A program made the translations under genes and the position numbers. The notes beneath the pieces are model-generated. The model ran no database searches. It saw nothing but the letters and a program-made list of their open reading frames with translations, and had not been told where the DNA came from. A DNA stretch of 64,000 bases from Rosellinia necatrix (taxonomy: Eukaryota > Ascomycota > Sordariomycetes > Xylariales > Xylariaceae), in NCBI GenBank assembly GCA_021209875.1, contig JAGYVD010000002.1, positions 3,720,001 to 3,784,000 on the forward strand, written 5' to 3'. Shown piece after piece: positions 1 to 13,490 of this stretch; position 1 is the first letter of the stretch; each line of letters begins with the position of its first letter.

Positions 1-3000
1 GTTTGATATTCTGGGAGGCAGGTGGCTGGTTTTGTCGTGTTTTGACCTAGCCATGTGCCGAAGCGAGGCCCGTATTCTGGAAAAAAAACTCTTGGCTAGA
101 CGCCGCCCAACCGTATTGGACCTGGCGGGTAATACACGACGACAGGGCCATAGCGAGCTGAATCGTGCTCCCCGGTCGAGTCCACCCATAAGCGGTTAGC
201 CATCTCCCTTGAGCCCCAAACCCAGTCACGTCACGTTTTTCATGGTCGCGCATGATACGCCAACCCGGAGTTTTCGGTATAACCACTACCCAAACAGGCA
301 ATCAGTAATGGATACACCGAGAACCGCGCATCCGGGCTGCCTCTGAGCCTCGTGTCGAAGCTTGGGCATGCCGAATATTTGAACAGCATTGCGGACCCTG
401 TTATGTAATCTCTTGTTGACAGTAACTACTTAGTGCTTAGGTCGCCGCCAGTGTTTCATAATTCTATATCAATATATATTGACCTGGGGGCGCGCGCCTT
501 AGAATTTGGCAAGATCCCACTTCTTTTTACGACCGGTGTTGAGACCAACGTGAAGCATATCTGGATTTACCACGACATCGCTGTCACGCCCCACATTTCG
601 CACTGGCTGTTATTATTATCACTATTAAAAAATAAAAACATAGAAGGCCACGATGAAAAGGGGGCCGTTTTATTTCTGACAGTAACCCGATAATCTTCTC
701 CTACATTTTCCTTTCTTACTTGACGTTGTACCAATAATACGTCTGTCTTGGAGAATGCAGGGGGTAGAAGTAATGATACCTATTCTAAAGCTTTCTCATG
801 GCACGATCCATCTTCCAACTCTTTTTCTTTTCTTTCGTATTCATACGTTGCTTATGGGTGAAATAGCATGTTTCGAAGGACCAATGTTAACGGGTGCATG
901 TGTTTAGGCGTGATGACATGGCGAAATTACGCTACTTTCTACAGGGAAGGATCATGCCGCCAGCCTGTAATACTGGTCATCAGCTATGCCACCATCATCG
1001 ATTTAGGTATTTTCAGTTTTATGATGCGTGGTTTCGGGTCGATGGGCCTGGCATAAATCGAACCTCAGGAGTACTAACCTACTATGCATCCTGGCACGGG
1101 CATTATTGGTGTTAGTGGTGGCTAATTAAAGTCTTATTCTATGCACTCGTCCTCCCATCACTTAAATCCGAATCACAAAAAAATAATTAATAATGAAAAG
1201 TAACAACAAAAGGTTCGGTTCCATTAGTGGTCCGTTAACCACCACACAGGGTTGCGAGGCACCCCAATTCTCGCCCCCTGGCCTTCATCCCTAGCGAAAA
1301 GAGCTCTACTTATAGCAGAAAACTAGGTGGTTCGATTATGAACCTCTCCTACGTCACTCAGATCTCATGTGCTCCCTCAATTAGGCATTCGCCTGCCTGG
1401 GGCCTAAGCAATAGGTGGAAATCCACCGTGCTGTTGTGGTTACTAGGTAGGTGTCTTGGAAATATTCGTGACAGCTTTTCGACTGTAGCTCTCACTTGGA
1501 ACATGCAAACTTCAACCGTTCCAGCAAGGTACGCTTAGGTCGTATTAGACAACGCATGTGCGGCCGAAAGGTCCGCACCTATCCCTTCTGTCTCCCTCGC
1601 TCCCCCCTTCCTCACTCTCGCATTTATTTGCTTTAGATTCCTTTCTGCTTTCGACATTCGACAGCTCATAAGTCAGCGGCCAACAGAATGGACGGACGGG
1701 CTCACGCTAGCAAGGCCAAGACCTCCTTCAAACCCATTGCCACGAGGGCACCCCGAGGTAGTAGGGCATAGAAGGGCGTAAAAAAGACCACGTAGACCTG
1801 CGTAGGTAATTCAATAGGTGAATATGACCTATCTATACTTGGCCAAAATGACATCTCTGCCCCCCACGCCCCCTCCCCCCAGGGTCCTCAAGGGGGGTTA
1901 TTCAGTGCATCACCCTTAAGGGCTATGGGGACGTTACTCTACCCACTCCGCCATGGGGGGCTCTAGCCTGACCAGTGGTGGAACACTCGTTTGGCTCCTA
2001 CATTAAACCAAGGGATTACTAACACCTATTCCATCTACCTGGGTAGGCATCTAGGCAGGCATGATAGCACGTAGGTCGGGTAGTAGTTGAGGTATTATAC
2101 CTAATACTGGGTGCCGGTTGCCTAATAGGCTAAGCGAATTATATAGTCGTGTTACACAACCCCTGCACTATGCACTTGTGGCGGTTGCCTGTTGCCTATC
2201 CGGGGTTTCTTCCCCTTCTTTCCGCGCTTGCATGCGCGCGTCTAGCGCCAGCTAGCCTTGTTTCACGCGACACAAATTTGGCTCGGCCACTGCAGAGGCA
2301 CACCACCCCCTTGCCTGATCAGTAATTACAACAATAAGAGCGTTGCCATCGATCTCGCTGTCACACGGGAGAAACCCCAGGTTGAAACGAGGGGCGTTAG
2401 ACAACAACCTCATCTGCTAAAAATACCAACGCCCATCCCGACGAATAATGATCATGGGAACTGTCACATTATCTAAATTACGAACATAAGCCGCAGGTCG
2501 CACTAGTGACTATATACTAATTACCAAAGTCTGCTGAGGCGACGCCCACGAATGGCTGGAATATCCGAGATGTTCATCAGGGGAACGATGCAGGTTCGAG
2601 GGGGCGTATTATTCAGCTTATCTCACACACAGCCTATGGTGTTTACAATTCGGATGAAATTGACAACTTCTTGGATGTGTCTCGAAAAAAAAAAGAAAGG
2701 AAGAAAAAAAAAGGAAAAAGAAAGTGATGCAATACCAGGGCCCCCAACATCTACTCATCCATCTACAACCTATCCCTGAAAAACATGAGCGGCGTTGTGT
2801 GGATTTATCGGCCTTATCATGCACCAACTAGCCGAAAGACAGCATATGCTTTAGGACGCTAGCTTCGTTACGGACTATATCCCTCGGATTTCCTGGGGAC
2901 CTATCGCGCCTCTAGGAGACGCCCCGTTTAGGGGCTGTTATTATGATTGCCATAGCAAGACTGGATTCGCTCAACCGCCCTTCCTTCTCGGGTAACCTAA

Positions 3001-3606
3001 TATATTCCGGCATACATTAAGGTAAGACCCCGGGCTCGAGGGGAGTCTACCGCAGGTGATGGGGTATAAGTGGCCAAATATCTGTAGCTGTACTACCAAC
3101 TTCGGGCAGTGATAGGTAAGTTGAATCGAATTGGAGTACGTGCTGCCTACCTAAAGCGGGCGCTGCTGACATCGTGGACTGATTCTATTGGAGGGCCAAG
3201 CACGCCAACACCTGATAAGTGTGGAATATGGCTTTCTCCCTTGAGAGATGGAGATAGTTGAGTGTTGTGTAACGTGGTGGCTGATCTTACCTGCGTTAAA
3301 CTGCTTCGATGAATACTGATTAAATGTACGTGTACACTGTCTCCATTTAGTTCATTGCTACTGTACCCCCGTTGGCTAGATCAGCAGCCTTATTAGATGT
3401 GAGTAGTTTAAGGTCCACCTAAACCACGATTACCGTCTGTTTGACGAGAGTAGCGAATTTATTCATTTTTCTCTTGTATTATATGGTGGCCTGTCTATTT
3501 TTCTTGTTCCTTTATTCTATATTATGAACTACTCATATGCAGACGTGGCACTAATACTAAACCACAACCGAGAGCGGAGCCTGTAAGTGTTCTTTTTCTA
3601 ACAACC
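1..3606. other. Gene-free flank of normal base composition
   Basis: No open frame here shows a recognisable domain, a splice pattern or a family resemblance. The short frames present are what chance allows. Visible details are an A/G-rich low-complexity tract around 2685-2727 and a small perfect hairpin with a GAAA loop around 1557-1578. The sequence could contain old, unrecognised repeat remnants. Confidence 0.6.
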
Positions 3607-3611
3607 CTGCC

Positions 3612-3882
3612 TGTGATGGCTGCAATAACGGCAGTTGGTACGGAGTCCAACTATACCTATGTATTGGGAAGAAAAACTAAGGTTGAGAAAAGAAGAAGAC
3701 TACATACAGGGCCGACGGCCAGAATTCCTACTTGTACATACTGCTAGGCTATTCACTACCTGACTGGGCCGGTGTATTCACCACGTCGAACCAACACCCA
3801 CCTAGCCCAGTAGCCAATCAGGAGCCACCAGGCCAGCCGTCCATCCAGCCAATCAGGACCCACGTGGCTGTGGGTCATGACA
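3612..3882 (+). mobile_element. Solo LTR-like element, family F (copy 1)
   Basis: The element begins TGTGATGGCTGC and ends GGGTCATGACA, so it has TG...CA ends. It is flanked by a perfect 5-bp duplication CTGCC (3607-3611 and 3883-3887). Its first ~110 bp match, in opposite orientation, the shorter copy at 35232-35419; both contain GCTGCAATAACGGCAGT-like and CTATACCTATGTATTGGG stretches. This copy is about 80 bp longer. Base composition is normal, so it has escaped RIP. It lies just outside the left edge of the AT-rich island. Solo LTR is the simplest reading; a non-autonomous TRIM-like element is possible. Confidence 0.75.
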
Positions 3883-4037
3883 CTGCCCCCCTTCCCCTTC
3901 CCCCCTACCTCTTTTATTAAATAAGCCTAAAAATTAATAATATTAAGCTTTATTTTTATATTTAATGCTTTATTTATTATTTAGACGTTATTTTATAATA
4001 ATTAAACTTTATTTTAAGCATTTTTAATATAATATAG

Positions 4038-4358
4038 TGTTGCAGAGGAACAGATAAATCGTATAGGAACAGTAGAATTAGAGCCGAGCGATTAATACAG
4101 GCAAGTCAATTCAAGCTTATAATAATAATCTATCTAGTTAAATTATATTATATAAAAATAATTAAACTAGCCAGCTTATATATATAGCTTAAAAAAAATT
4201 ATATTTTTTTTGTTTTATAATTAGTCTGTTTAAATAAGTCGGGCTTATATAAGCCCGACTGTTTATTTTAATAGTTATTAATTTAGCTATAAAACTTACC
4301 GCGGTATTTAAGTTATAATTACCAGCTTTTTGCTAAAGCTATTTATTTTATCGTAATA
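4038..4358. repeat. Left LTR of element G
   Basis: This 321-bp repeat starts TGTTGCAGAGG and ends in a RIP-altered form of TCGTGACA (here TCGTAATA). It contains a palindromic GGGCTTATATAAGCCC around a TATA-like core. The first ~70 bp keep some G/C, while the second half is almost fully converted compared with the right LTR, where that part is intact. Confidence 0.8.
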
Positions 4359-4970
4359 TATTTTTTAGATCTAGCTAATTAAAGCTTAATTTATAAAATA
4401 AATTTTAATAATCGCTTTATATAGCTTTATATATAAAAATAAATAATAATTTTATAATTAATTTAAATAATTACTTTTAAAAATTTTATAATTAAAAAGC
4501 TTTTTTTAAATAAAAGTTGCTATTTAAAATAATTAATAATAAAAAAAAATATAGTTATTAAAGCAATTAATTAATAAATAATTTTATAAAAGCAGTATAA
4601 ATATTTTTAAGTAGGTAATAGCTTAGTTTTTTTTTTAATTTTTAAATCGATTAGTTAATTTATATATAATTTTTAAATAGCCGGCATTTTAGCGCGCGTT
4701 AATTTTAAGCTAACAGCTGTTTTTAATAATTTTAAATAATTTTAAAATTATTTTTTATAAATAATTTTTTTATTAAATATATACTGCAGCAGGCAGCTTT
4801 ATATATAATTAGTTGTTTTAACTAGTATAAATAATATTAAAATTTATTATATTTAGTTTTTAAACTGCTGTTTTTTTTTTTTATAAATAATTTTTAAAAT
4901 TGTTTTAATTTTTTATATTATAATTAAAAAACTAATTTTATTTTAAAATAAATATTTTTATATTATTATT

Positions 4971-5173
4971 TAAAAGGTGCACTATAGGGGTGTAAAATAT
5001 ATATTATAAAAAATAAAAATCTAGCAAATCTAGGCTAAGCTAAAGTTTTACTTAAGTATAGGCTAAAGCTTATATATATAAGGCTAGGCTTAATTAAGTT
5101 GTGCTTATAGCTACAGGCTATAGTATTTTAAGCGAAAAGCTTATATAAGCGTTTTTTTTATGCGTGCGTATTA
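4971..5173 (-). repeat. LTR of element A (heavily RIP-mutated copy)
   Basis: Aligns along its length with the near-intact solo LTR at 25557-25759. Differences are almost all C-to-T or G-to-A. Conserved landmarks include AAATCTAGCAAATCTAGGCT and CTTATATAAGCG. Confidence 0.8.
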
Positions 5174-7399
5174 AAAAGCTGTGCTAATTAAAAAGTTCTG
5201 CTAATTTTAGCAGAGTCTGTTATATAATTTATTATAGTTAGCTTTTTTTTTTAACGCTTATTTATATTATAAAATATAAATTATATTAGTTTTAATATTT
5301 TTAATAAGTTTTTGCTATATTAAAGTTGTTTTTCTGTTATTTATTAATTATATTTATAATTTTATTTTTTTATTTAATAAAATAGTTAAAGCTGTTATGT
5401 TTTTAATTAAAATAATACTTAAAAATAAATTTTATTTTATATATATTTTTTCGTTAAAATTTTGTTTAATTTTTATAAGTTTAAGCAGCAGTATTAATTG
5501 CTTAAAAAGTTAAGTTTTTAAAATTACACGTAAATGTTTTATAAAAATTATTAAATAAATATAAAATTATTAAAAAATTTAATTTATAAGCTAGGTTTTT
5601 ATTTATTATTTAACTGTTTAAAGTTTTAATTTTTATTAAAAATATTTTTTAATAGTCGACCAAACAAATAATATTTTTATATAAACGTAAATAAATTTAA
5701 TTTTTTTATTAAATTTTAATAAGCAGTGTTTAACGTTATAAATATGTTTTGCTGCAGCTTAAATAAAATTTATTGCTAAATAGGCGTTTTAATATAAATA
5801 TTTATAAAAAACGTATATTTAAAATTTTTTAATATTATTAAAATTAATTAATATTTTTAATATATTAAACAATTTAAACTTAAATAACTGTTTATAAAAA
5901 TTAAATATATAATATTATTATATGCAGCGTTTAAATTTTATTATAAAAAAATATAATATTTATTTAATCTATTTTTAATTTAATAAATATATAATATTAT
6001 ATTATTATTTTAACTGTTTAATTTTTATGTTTTAACAAGCTGTTTATTTATAAGTAATATATAGCTGTTATTATTAGCTTAATATTAAATAACTTTTATA
6101 TATTTTATTAAAAATTAAATATAAACTTTTAGTTTTTATTAAAAATAATTTTTTTAAAAATGCTTTAGTTGTTTAATAAAAGTTATTTAGTTAAAACAGT
6201 GCTTTATTTTTCTGCTATATATTTTTTATATTTAAAGATTAATAATATATGTTTTAAAGCAGGGCATAAAACTGTTATTATAACGTTATATATATTAAAA
6301 TATAGTTTTTTTTTGTTTAGCTGTTAAAAAGTATTTTTAATTTTAATTTTTAAAAGTGCTAAAATAAAATTTATATTTATAATATATATAAGTAGTAGGT
6401 TTTTAAGTTTAATTAGTTTTAGCTTTTCTACGGATAGCTGTTTATTAGTTTAATTTAAATTATATATGTTATAATATTTAATATAATTTTTATTATTTAT
6501 ATTTTATTAATTATTATAAATAGTTTTAATGTTTATATTATTTATTAAATATTATAGTACTGTTTTTTATTATACGTTTATTTTAAAATTTTTTAATTAT
6601 ACTGATTAAAATATATAAACGTTTTATATTTGCATGCATGTTATATATTAGTTTATTTATAATAATATTAAAAAAATATTTAAGCTTAAAATAAACTGCA
6701 ACGTTTTTATCGCTTTTTTTTTTTTAAAGTATTTTTAAATTTTTAATATTTATATATATTTATAGTTTTTATATATGCTGCTAAAAATTTGTTTTTTAAA
6801 GTTTTATCTATAATTGCTTCTAATATAAACATATAGAACGCGGCTTTTAATTTTTTTTATATTATATTTAGCACAGGTTTATTATTTATTTTTATTAGTT
6901 TTTTATCTGCTTTTTAAACATTTAATATTATTTATAAACAGCTAAAAGCGTTTAATATATAGTTTAGCTTATTTAGTAAATAATATATATATAGTCTGTA
7001 TTATAATAAATTAATAAATAAATTAATTAGTTTATAATTAACGCGTTTAATAGCTGCAGTTTTTAAAGTTGTTTATTTAATAATATTTTTAATAGCTAAA
7101 TAATCTGTTAATATAATTATTAGTTTTTTATTAAATTATATTATTATGCGCAGCTTTTTAGCTATTTAAACTAAGCATGTTATTTTTAGTTTTAAAAGTC
7201 TATAGTTTATTTCTGCGTTAATTAACGATTTATTTAAATATATTATTAATTAAACATTAGTGCTAAAAATCGTTTTTTTTAGTTTTTATATATTTTTTAG
7301 CTTTAAATAAAAAATTATTATTTTAAAACTTTTTTATATTAATCCGTCGATTTATAAAAATAATTTTTTATATAAGTTATAATAAAACAAAGTAGTTTT

Positions 7400-7870
7400 T
7401 TTGCATATAATATTTTATATAGCTTTAAATAAAGCTATTTTTAAAATAGTTAATTTATAATATTTAGTTTTTATATATGTTTTACGCTTACTTAGCTTTT
7501 TTGTTTTAATACGCTTTATTTATTTATTTTTAGCTAATAAAACAGCTTTTTTTTTCTGCAGCGGCTTAATTAGCTTTATATAATATAAAATCAGGCTATA
7601 TAAAAATCTTGTTACGTTTATATATTATTTAAAAGCTTTTAGTTAATTTAAAAAAGCTAGGTTGCGAATTACTGCAACGCGGCTTTTTAATATTGCTATT
7701 TTAAATATATTTATTTTAAATCTAAATAAATTTATTAAAAATAGCTAGTAAAAGATTTTATTAATAATATAATTATATATTTGTTTTAAATAGCTTAAAT
7801 ATAATTTTTAAATATTTTTATACTGTTTAGTAATATTTAAAAATATTATTATATTATTTATAAATGTTTT
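7400..7870 (-). pseudogene. Reverse transcriptase/RNase H relic of element A
   Basis: On the minus strand, codons at 7867-7853 read T-F-I-N-N-I-I-I-F. This matches the FxDD catalytic box of fungal Gypsy reverse transcriptases with both Asp codons changed GAT to AAT. About 60 codons further, around 7690-7530, the reading resembles the conserved thumb/connection block: a run like RNLAF, then YINVTRFL, then a PLQKKKA-like end. At 7437-7418 IALFKAI resembles the start of the RNase H region. Gln/Arg codons appear as TAA or TAG, as RIP produces. Family recognition is from memory of the motif order; no search was run. Confidence 0.7.
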
Positions 7871-10800
7871 ATAATATTTTTAATATATTTTAAAAAATTG
7901 TTTATATAACGTTATATATAAGCTAAAAAATTATAAAATTTTATTACTGCAACGCAGTACTTTTTATTTTTTCGGGCTTATTATTATAAACCGGTTTTTA
8001 AAGTTTAAATATATTAAAAACTAGTAAAAAATATTATTATATTAATAATAGTTATAAAATGCTTTTTTTAAAGATTTAATTATTTCTGTTTATAATAATA
8101 ATAAATAGTTGTTTAATATAGCTATTTTGTTAAAATTTTTAAGTTTATAACTATTTAGTTTTTTATATTATTATATTTAAAAGTTTTATTTTATTTAATA
8201 TTAATCGCTATATTATAAATATAAAATATATAAATAAAGTTAGTTTATTAATTTATTTTATATGTTTTTTTTATAAAAGTTGTTATAAAATTTATTAAAA
8301 AATCTATGTTTTTGTAACTAAGTAAGTATATGCGACTTATAAGCTTAATGCTTTAGTTTTGCTAACTTTTTATTAAAAAGCTTTTAATTATTATTTAATT
8401 AATATATTAACTATTTTTTATTTTGCTAAATATTAAAAACTCCGGTTATTTTTTTAAATTTTTTAGCTAAAAACGTTTTTTAACATATATATATATACTT
8501 ATAGAAGTAATTATTTCTAGCATATTTATAAATTATTTAATTTTTAATATAAATATAATTTTAAAGATTTTAAAACATATTATTTTTAATATTAATATAT
8601 TTTTGTTTTTTATTTAAAAAGTTTATTATGTTTTTATAGCATTTATAAACGGCGTTTTAAAAAAAATATAACTGGGTAAGCTTTTATAAAATCGGCGATT
8701 TTATTTAATATTAGCATATTATATAAAAATATATTGTTTATTACTACCGCTGTAATTATTAAAATTATTTTAAACTATATATTTATATATACTAATATTT
8801 TAACTTAATTAAATATTTATAAAAAGCTTTTTTTTATAAATATAAAAATATTGTTAAAAAATAGCTTTACGTTATTATTTATATTAGCAATTACAGCTGT
8901 AGTAGCAACTGCTAATATACTTAAAGCTTTTTTATAGTTGTAATAAAATAGCTTTAATTTTTATTTTTTATATTATATTTATTTTTACGCTTTTAATAAT
9001 TATAACGCGTTTTTTAAACGTATTAATTATTAATATAACATATAATATTTTTATATTAATAGTTATATTTATAGCTGCCAGAATAATTTCTAACGCAAAA
9101 AAGCTAAAATTACAGTTAATAAATAAAGCTTTATATTTAACAGCTATATAAGCTTTTTTTCTGCTTTAAGGTTTATTTTTTTTATTTGTTATTTTTTTAT
9201 ATATTTATATTTTTAAGCTTAAATATTAAATTTTAATTAAAACTTGTTTAAAGTTAAAAATTAAATTATATTAGTTTTATAGCTTATAATTATTTAATAT
9301 AAAAAAAAAGTTATTTTTAAAAATAGGTTAAGTTTTAATTTTTTATTATTTAGTTTTTTTATAGAATTTTTATTTTATTAGTTTTTTTTATTGTTAGTTT
9401 TTTATAAATAAACAAAAACTTAGCTTATTTTTAAGCTTAATTAGTTTTAATCTAATATTTTAAAAAATCTGCGTTATTTTTTATTATATGTTCTAAAATA
9501 TTTAAAAAGCTTTACTAATATATATTATATTTATGCTTAAATCGGCATATATTTTTATTTTATTGTTTGTTTTAAAGTTTTATGTTTTAAATTATAACTA
9601 AATATAATATATATATTTTTATTTTTTTATATTATATATAAAAGCTTTTTAATACGTTTTATTTTTTAGCATTTTGCGAATAATTAGCGGTTTTTATTTA
9701 TTTAATTGTTTTTACTTAAAGTATGCTGTTATATTTTTATTATATTTTTTTTAGCTTGCTTATAATATTATAAATGTTTAAAAATAAATTATAAAATAAT
9801 ATTAATACAGTGCAATATTTATATATACGTTTTTTTAAATTAAATAAAAACGGTATATTTAACTTTTTAAAACAAATGTTAAATTTATATTTATATAAGT
9901 GCTAAATTTTTTTATTACTAGTAATAAATTTTTTATAATATTAATAACATATTAAGTCTGCTATTAGCTAGTGCGACGTTTTAGATATATTATTTTTTTT
10001 TTAATTTTTAATAAGTAATAGTTTAACTAATTTTTATCGGCTTTTTTAAAAAAATAAACTTAATTGTTTTAATTATTAATATAATTTCTATTATTACGAT
10101 TATTTTTGCTACGTCGATTATTGTTTTTTAACCGTCGATTGTTTTTATTAAAGTTATAATTTCTACGATTTTTACGTTTTTATAAAAAGCTAGATAATTA
10201 GTTGTTTTATCGGTTTTAGTTATATTAATTATTGCGGTTATATTTACTGTTATTATAACGTTGTTAGTTTTTGCTATTATTTTTTTAATATTATTTTTTT
10301 AATCGGTTGCGCAAATAATTTTTTAATTAGTTTTTATAATAGTAATTATTTTTAAAAAAAGACTTAAGTTAATATATGTTTTTTTAAGTATTAAAAATTA
10401 TTAATTATACGGGGTACGTTATATTTTTTGTCTGCCGATTATTTTTTAGCTAAGTTTTATAAATTTTTTTAATTTTTTAATTTTAAGTATATATTTTTTA
10501 TTTATTAATTTTAAAAAATAGTTTTAAAACTGTTTAATTTTTAATTTTATATTATTATAGATTTATGCTATTACTCTGCGCTAGTTGCTATTATTAATAC
10601 TTAAAATACTTATAGCACGTATATATTTTAGTTGTTTTTATATATATTAAAATAAAATATATAAGTTTTAGTATATATTATAAAACGTTAAATAGTTAGT
10701 TTTAAATTTATATATAGTTATATTAACGTTTATTATAAAGCGTTATTATATTATTTTAATTATTTAGCTTATATTTTTATAATATAGTTTTATATATATA

Positions 10801-12147
10801 ATAAAGCTTAGCTTATTATTTTATTATAAAACTGCTGGTTTTATAAAAATGTTTAAAACAAAAATAAAATTTATTATTTTATTTTATATCGTGTTTTTTA
10901 TTTTTAAAAATAAAATAAATAGTTTATAAAAAAATATATATTAATAAAAATAATGTTTTTTTTTTGTTATTATATTAAAATCATCAGGGTTATTATATAA
11001 TAAATTAAATATATTAATTTTTTTTTTTTTAGCTTAATGTTTTTGCTGTAAATGTTTGTAAATTAAATATTTAACAGGTTAGAATTTTTTTGTTTATATT
11101 TTTTTTATTTATTTGCTTTATTTATATTATAATCGGAGTTTAATAAATAGTTAAATAAGTCTAGGTCAGCAGGTGCTCCTGCTTTTATATTTTTTTAAAA
11201 ATTTTTAAAGTTTTTAAGCTACGCAAATAATAAATAGTTTATTAATGCGCTGTTTTATTATGTTTAGCTTGCTGTTTAATTATTTGTTAATATAAGCTTT
11301 TTTTTATATAAGTTATTTTTTTTTTGTTGCGTTTTTTTTTTTTTATAATAAATCACGGCATAGTTTTGCTTTTTTAAGTTTAAGCTTTATTTTATTATTT
11401 TAAATATATTTAATATAATAGCTTGCATTTTTTAAAGCTTTTATTTATTTATTATTTTAAATAAAAAATAAATAATAATATATTAGTTTAGGCCTACTTT
11501 TTAAAAATATTAATATTTTTTTTAAAAAAGCTTTTTTAAGGTTTTTTTTTTAATTTATTGTTTTAAATAATCGCTGTTTTTTAGTTTTAAATTTAACTAA
11601 TAGTTTTATTTTAAGTTTTAAATATTTAACTGTTTTTTTTGTTAACTTATTATTTAGTTATTTTTGCTTTAAAACATTATTCTAAACATATAAATGTTTT
11701 TTTTTTTTATAACTATTAGCAAGCTTAATAAATTAATAAAATAAATTATAGTATAAAAAATAAATAAAATAAATAATTTATATTAAACAGCTAGTTTAAA
11801 TATTTATAACGTTTGTTTTATTATTAATTAAAATATAAAAGTATATATTAAACTTACTGTTTATTTTTACTACGTGTTTATAAAGTTTTTTTAATATTTT
11901 TAATTAACTATGCTATTTAAACAACTTTTTAATTCTTAAAACAGATTATTAATAAAAATAATATTTAGCTTTAATAAATATATTAAATATAAAAAAGCTT
12001 TTGTTTAGCTTGTTTAAACAATATATGCTTTTAACAGCAGGCATACGTTTTATATTTATAAAAACAGTTAGAAATAATTTTGTTTTTAAAAAATAAAATT
12101 TAATAATTTAATTTAATTTTATAAAAAACGTTATAAAAATATTAATT

Positions 12148-12348
12148 TAAAAATATATTATAAAAATATAAAATATATATTATAAAAATAAAAATCTAGC
12201 AAATTTAAGCTAAGCTAAAGTTTTATTTAAATATAGGCTAAAGCTTATATATATAAGGCTAGGCTTAATTAAGTTGTGCCTGTAGCTACGGGCCATAGCA
12301 CCCCAAGCAAGGGGCTTATATAAGCGCTCCCTCTACGCGCACGTATTA
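12148..12348 (-). repeat. LTR of element A (RIP gradient copy)
   Basis: The left ~100 bp are converted to nearly pure A/T. The right ~80 bp (CCTGTAGCTACGGGCCATAG and on to the end) are almost identical to the unmutated solo LTR. The change from mutated to intact occurs within the repeat and continues into the GC-containing GCT-repeat DNA to its right. Confidence 0.75.
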
Positions 12349-12515
12349 TTACTGCTACTGCTGCTATAACTACTGCTGCTGCTGCTAGTGCTACTGCTGC
12401 TCCGCTTTTATATTATTTGTTTGCTTATTTATTTTTTTGCTTGTTTTTTTTTTTGTTTTTATTACTGCTGCAGCTGCTGCTGCTTAAGCCGCCGCTGCTG
12501 TTAAAAAGCTAGGCT
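12349..12515. repeat. Imperfect GCT/CTG trinucleotide repeats
   Basis: Two clusters of GCT-type triplets (about 12349-12410 and 12466-12515) lie just outside element A, in element G internal DNA. They are among the few G/C-containing stretches here. The triplet GCT lacks CpA on either strand except as CAG/CTG, so partial resistance to mutation is plausible but unproven. Confidence 0.6.
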
Positions 12516-13253
12516 TAATCACTGTTTTTTTTTGCTGCTAATTTTGCTTTAAAAAAAACTGCCGAGCTAGTAATAACTAGCGTTATTAATAAAACGCTAG
12601 TTAATATTTATAATATTAAAAAATTAAACTTTAAATTTAACGGTTTTATATTTAGTTCAGTTTTATATATTTTTTTTAAAGTTTTTTTATTAATTATATA
12701 TATTAATTTTATTTTTAGTTTTTTTAATAAGTTTTAAAACTAATTTTTTTAACAAAAAGTTTTAAAGCTTTTTATACTGCTGCTATAGCTTCTAGTTAAT
12801 AACATAGATTTTTTTTTTAATAAAAAGCCAGCTAGTCCAGCTTTTTTATTAAGCTTATATTATATTAATAATAAACATGCTAATAATAATAAAGTTATTT
12901 TTAAAAAACTTGCTAAAAAAATTATTTTATAAAAATAAATTAAAAGGCGTTTTTACTATGTTTATATTTATTTAATAATATAAAAAATTAAAAAATATTA
13001 TTATTAAGCTTAATATTTTAATTAGCAATACTATTTTTATATTAGCAAATATAAATATATTTTTATATAAATAGTTTTATTTTTTATAAGCGTTTTTTTT
13101 TGCTAAAATTTTATATAGTTAAAAAATAAACTAGCTTTTTATTACAGCTTTTTTTAAAATAATATAAGCTAAAAAAAACGTTTTAATAAGCTTTTTATTT
13201 TTTTTTTAATTTAATTTTTTAATATAATAGTTTATAAAAATTTTAAAATCTTT

Positions 13254-13490
13254 AGTTACGGATAACTGGTTGGCCAATCGGGCATGTGGCACGGACCAGT
13301 ATCTGTACACCTGTTGCCAACTAGTGCGCACAGCGCACAGACTAGACCTACCCTACACATTTGCATTTAGCCAGAATTCTAGTAGGCTAATTTTTCCTAC
13401 TTACTTTTTTTTTTTTTTATCTGTAGATTTTTTATATAATATATTATTTATTGCTAAAGCTTTAACTTTTTATTTATAACTAATATAATA
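13254..13490 (+). repeat. 5' LTR of element B
   Basis: 237 bp. The first ~140 bp keep G/C (for example GGCCAATCGGGCATGTGGC). The last ~80 bp are converted, ending CTAATATAATA where the 3' LTR reads CTGGTGCAACA. Confidence 0.88.

Larger units (their letters stand above)
4971..12348 (-). mobile_element. Full-length Ty3/Gypsy element A nested in G (RIP-degraded)
   Basis: Direct terminal repeats of about 203 bp lie at 4971-5173 and about 12148-12348. Left flank TTATT and right flank TTACT fit a 5-bp duplication with one C-to-T change. The internal part is T-rich on the plus strand. Read on the minus strand it contains a recognisable Gypsy-type reverse transcriptase/RNase H relic at 7400-7870. 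An Arg/Asn-rich stretch near 10080-10200 on the minus strand could be a gag C-terminal RNA-binding region, which is inference. Frames are broken by many TAA/TAG codons from RIP, so the element is dead. Confidence 0.75.

Noticed and set aside
13270..13479. A 69-codon plus-strand frame
   Set aside because: It lies within the 5' LTR of element B and is not coding.
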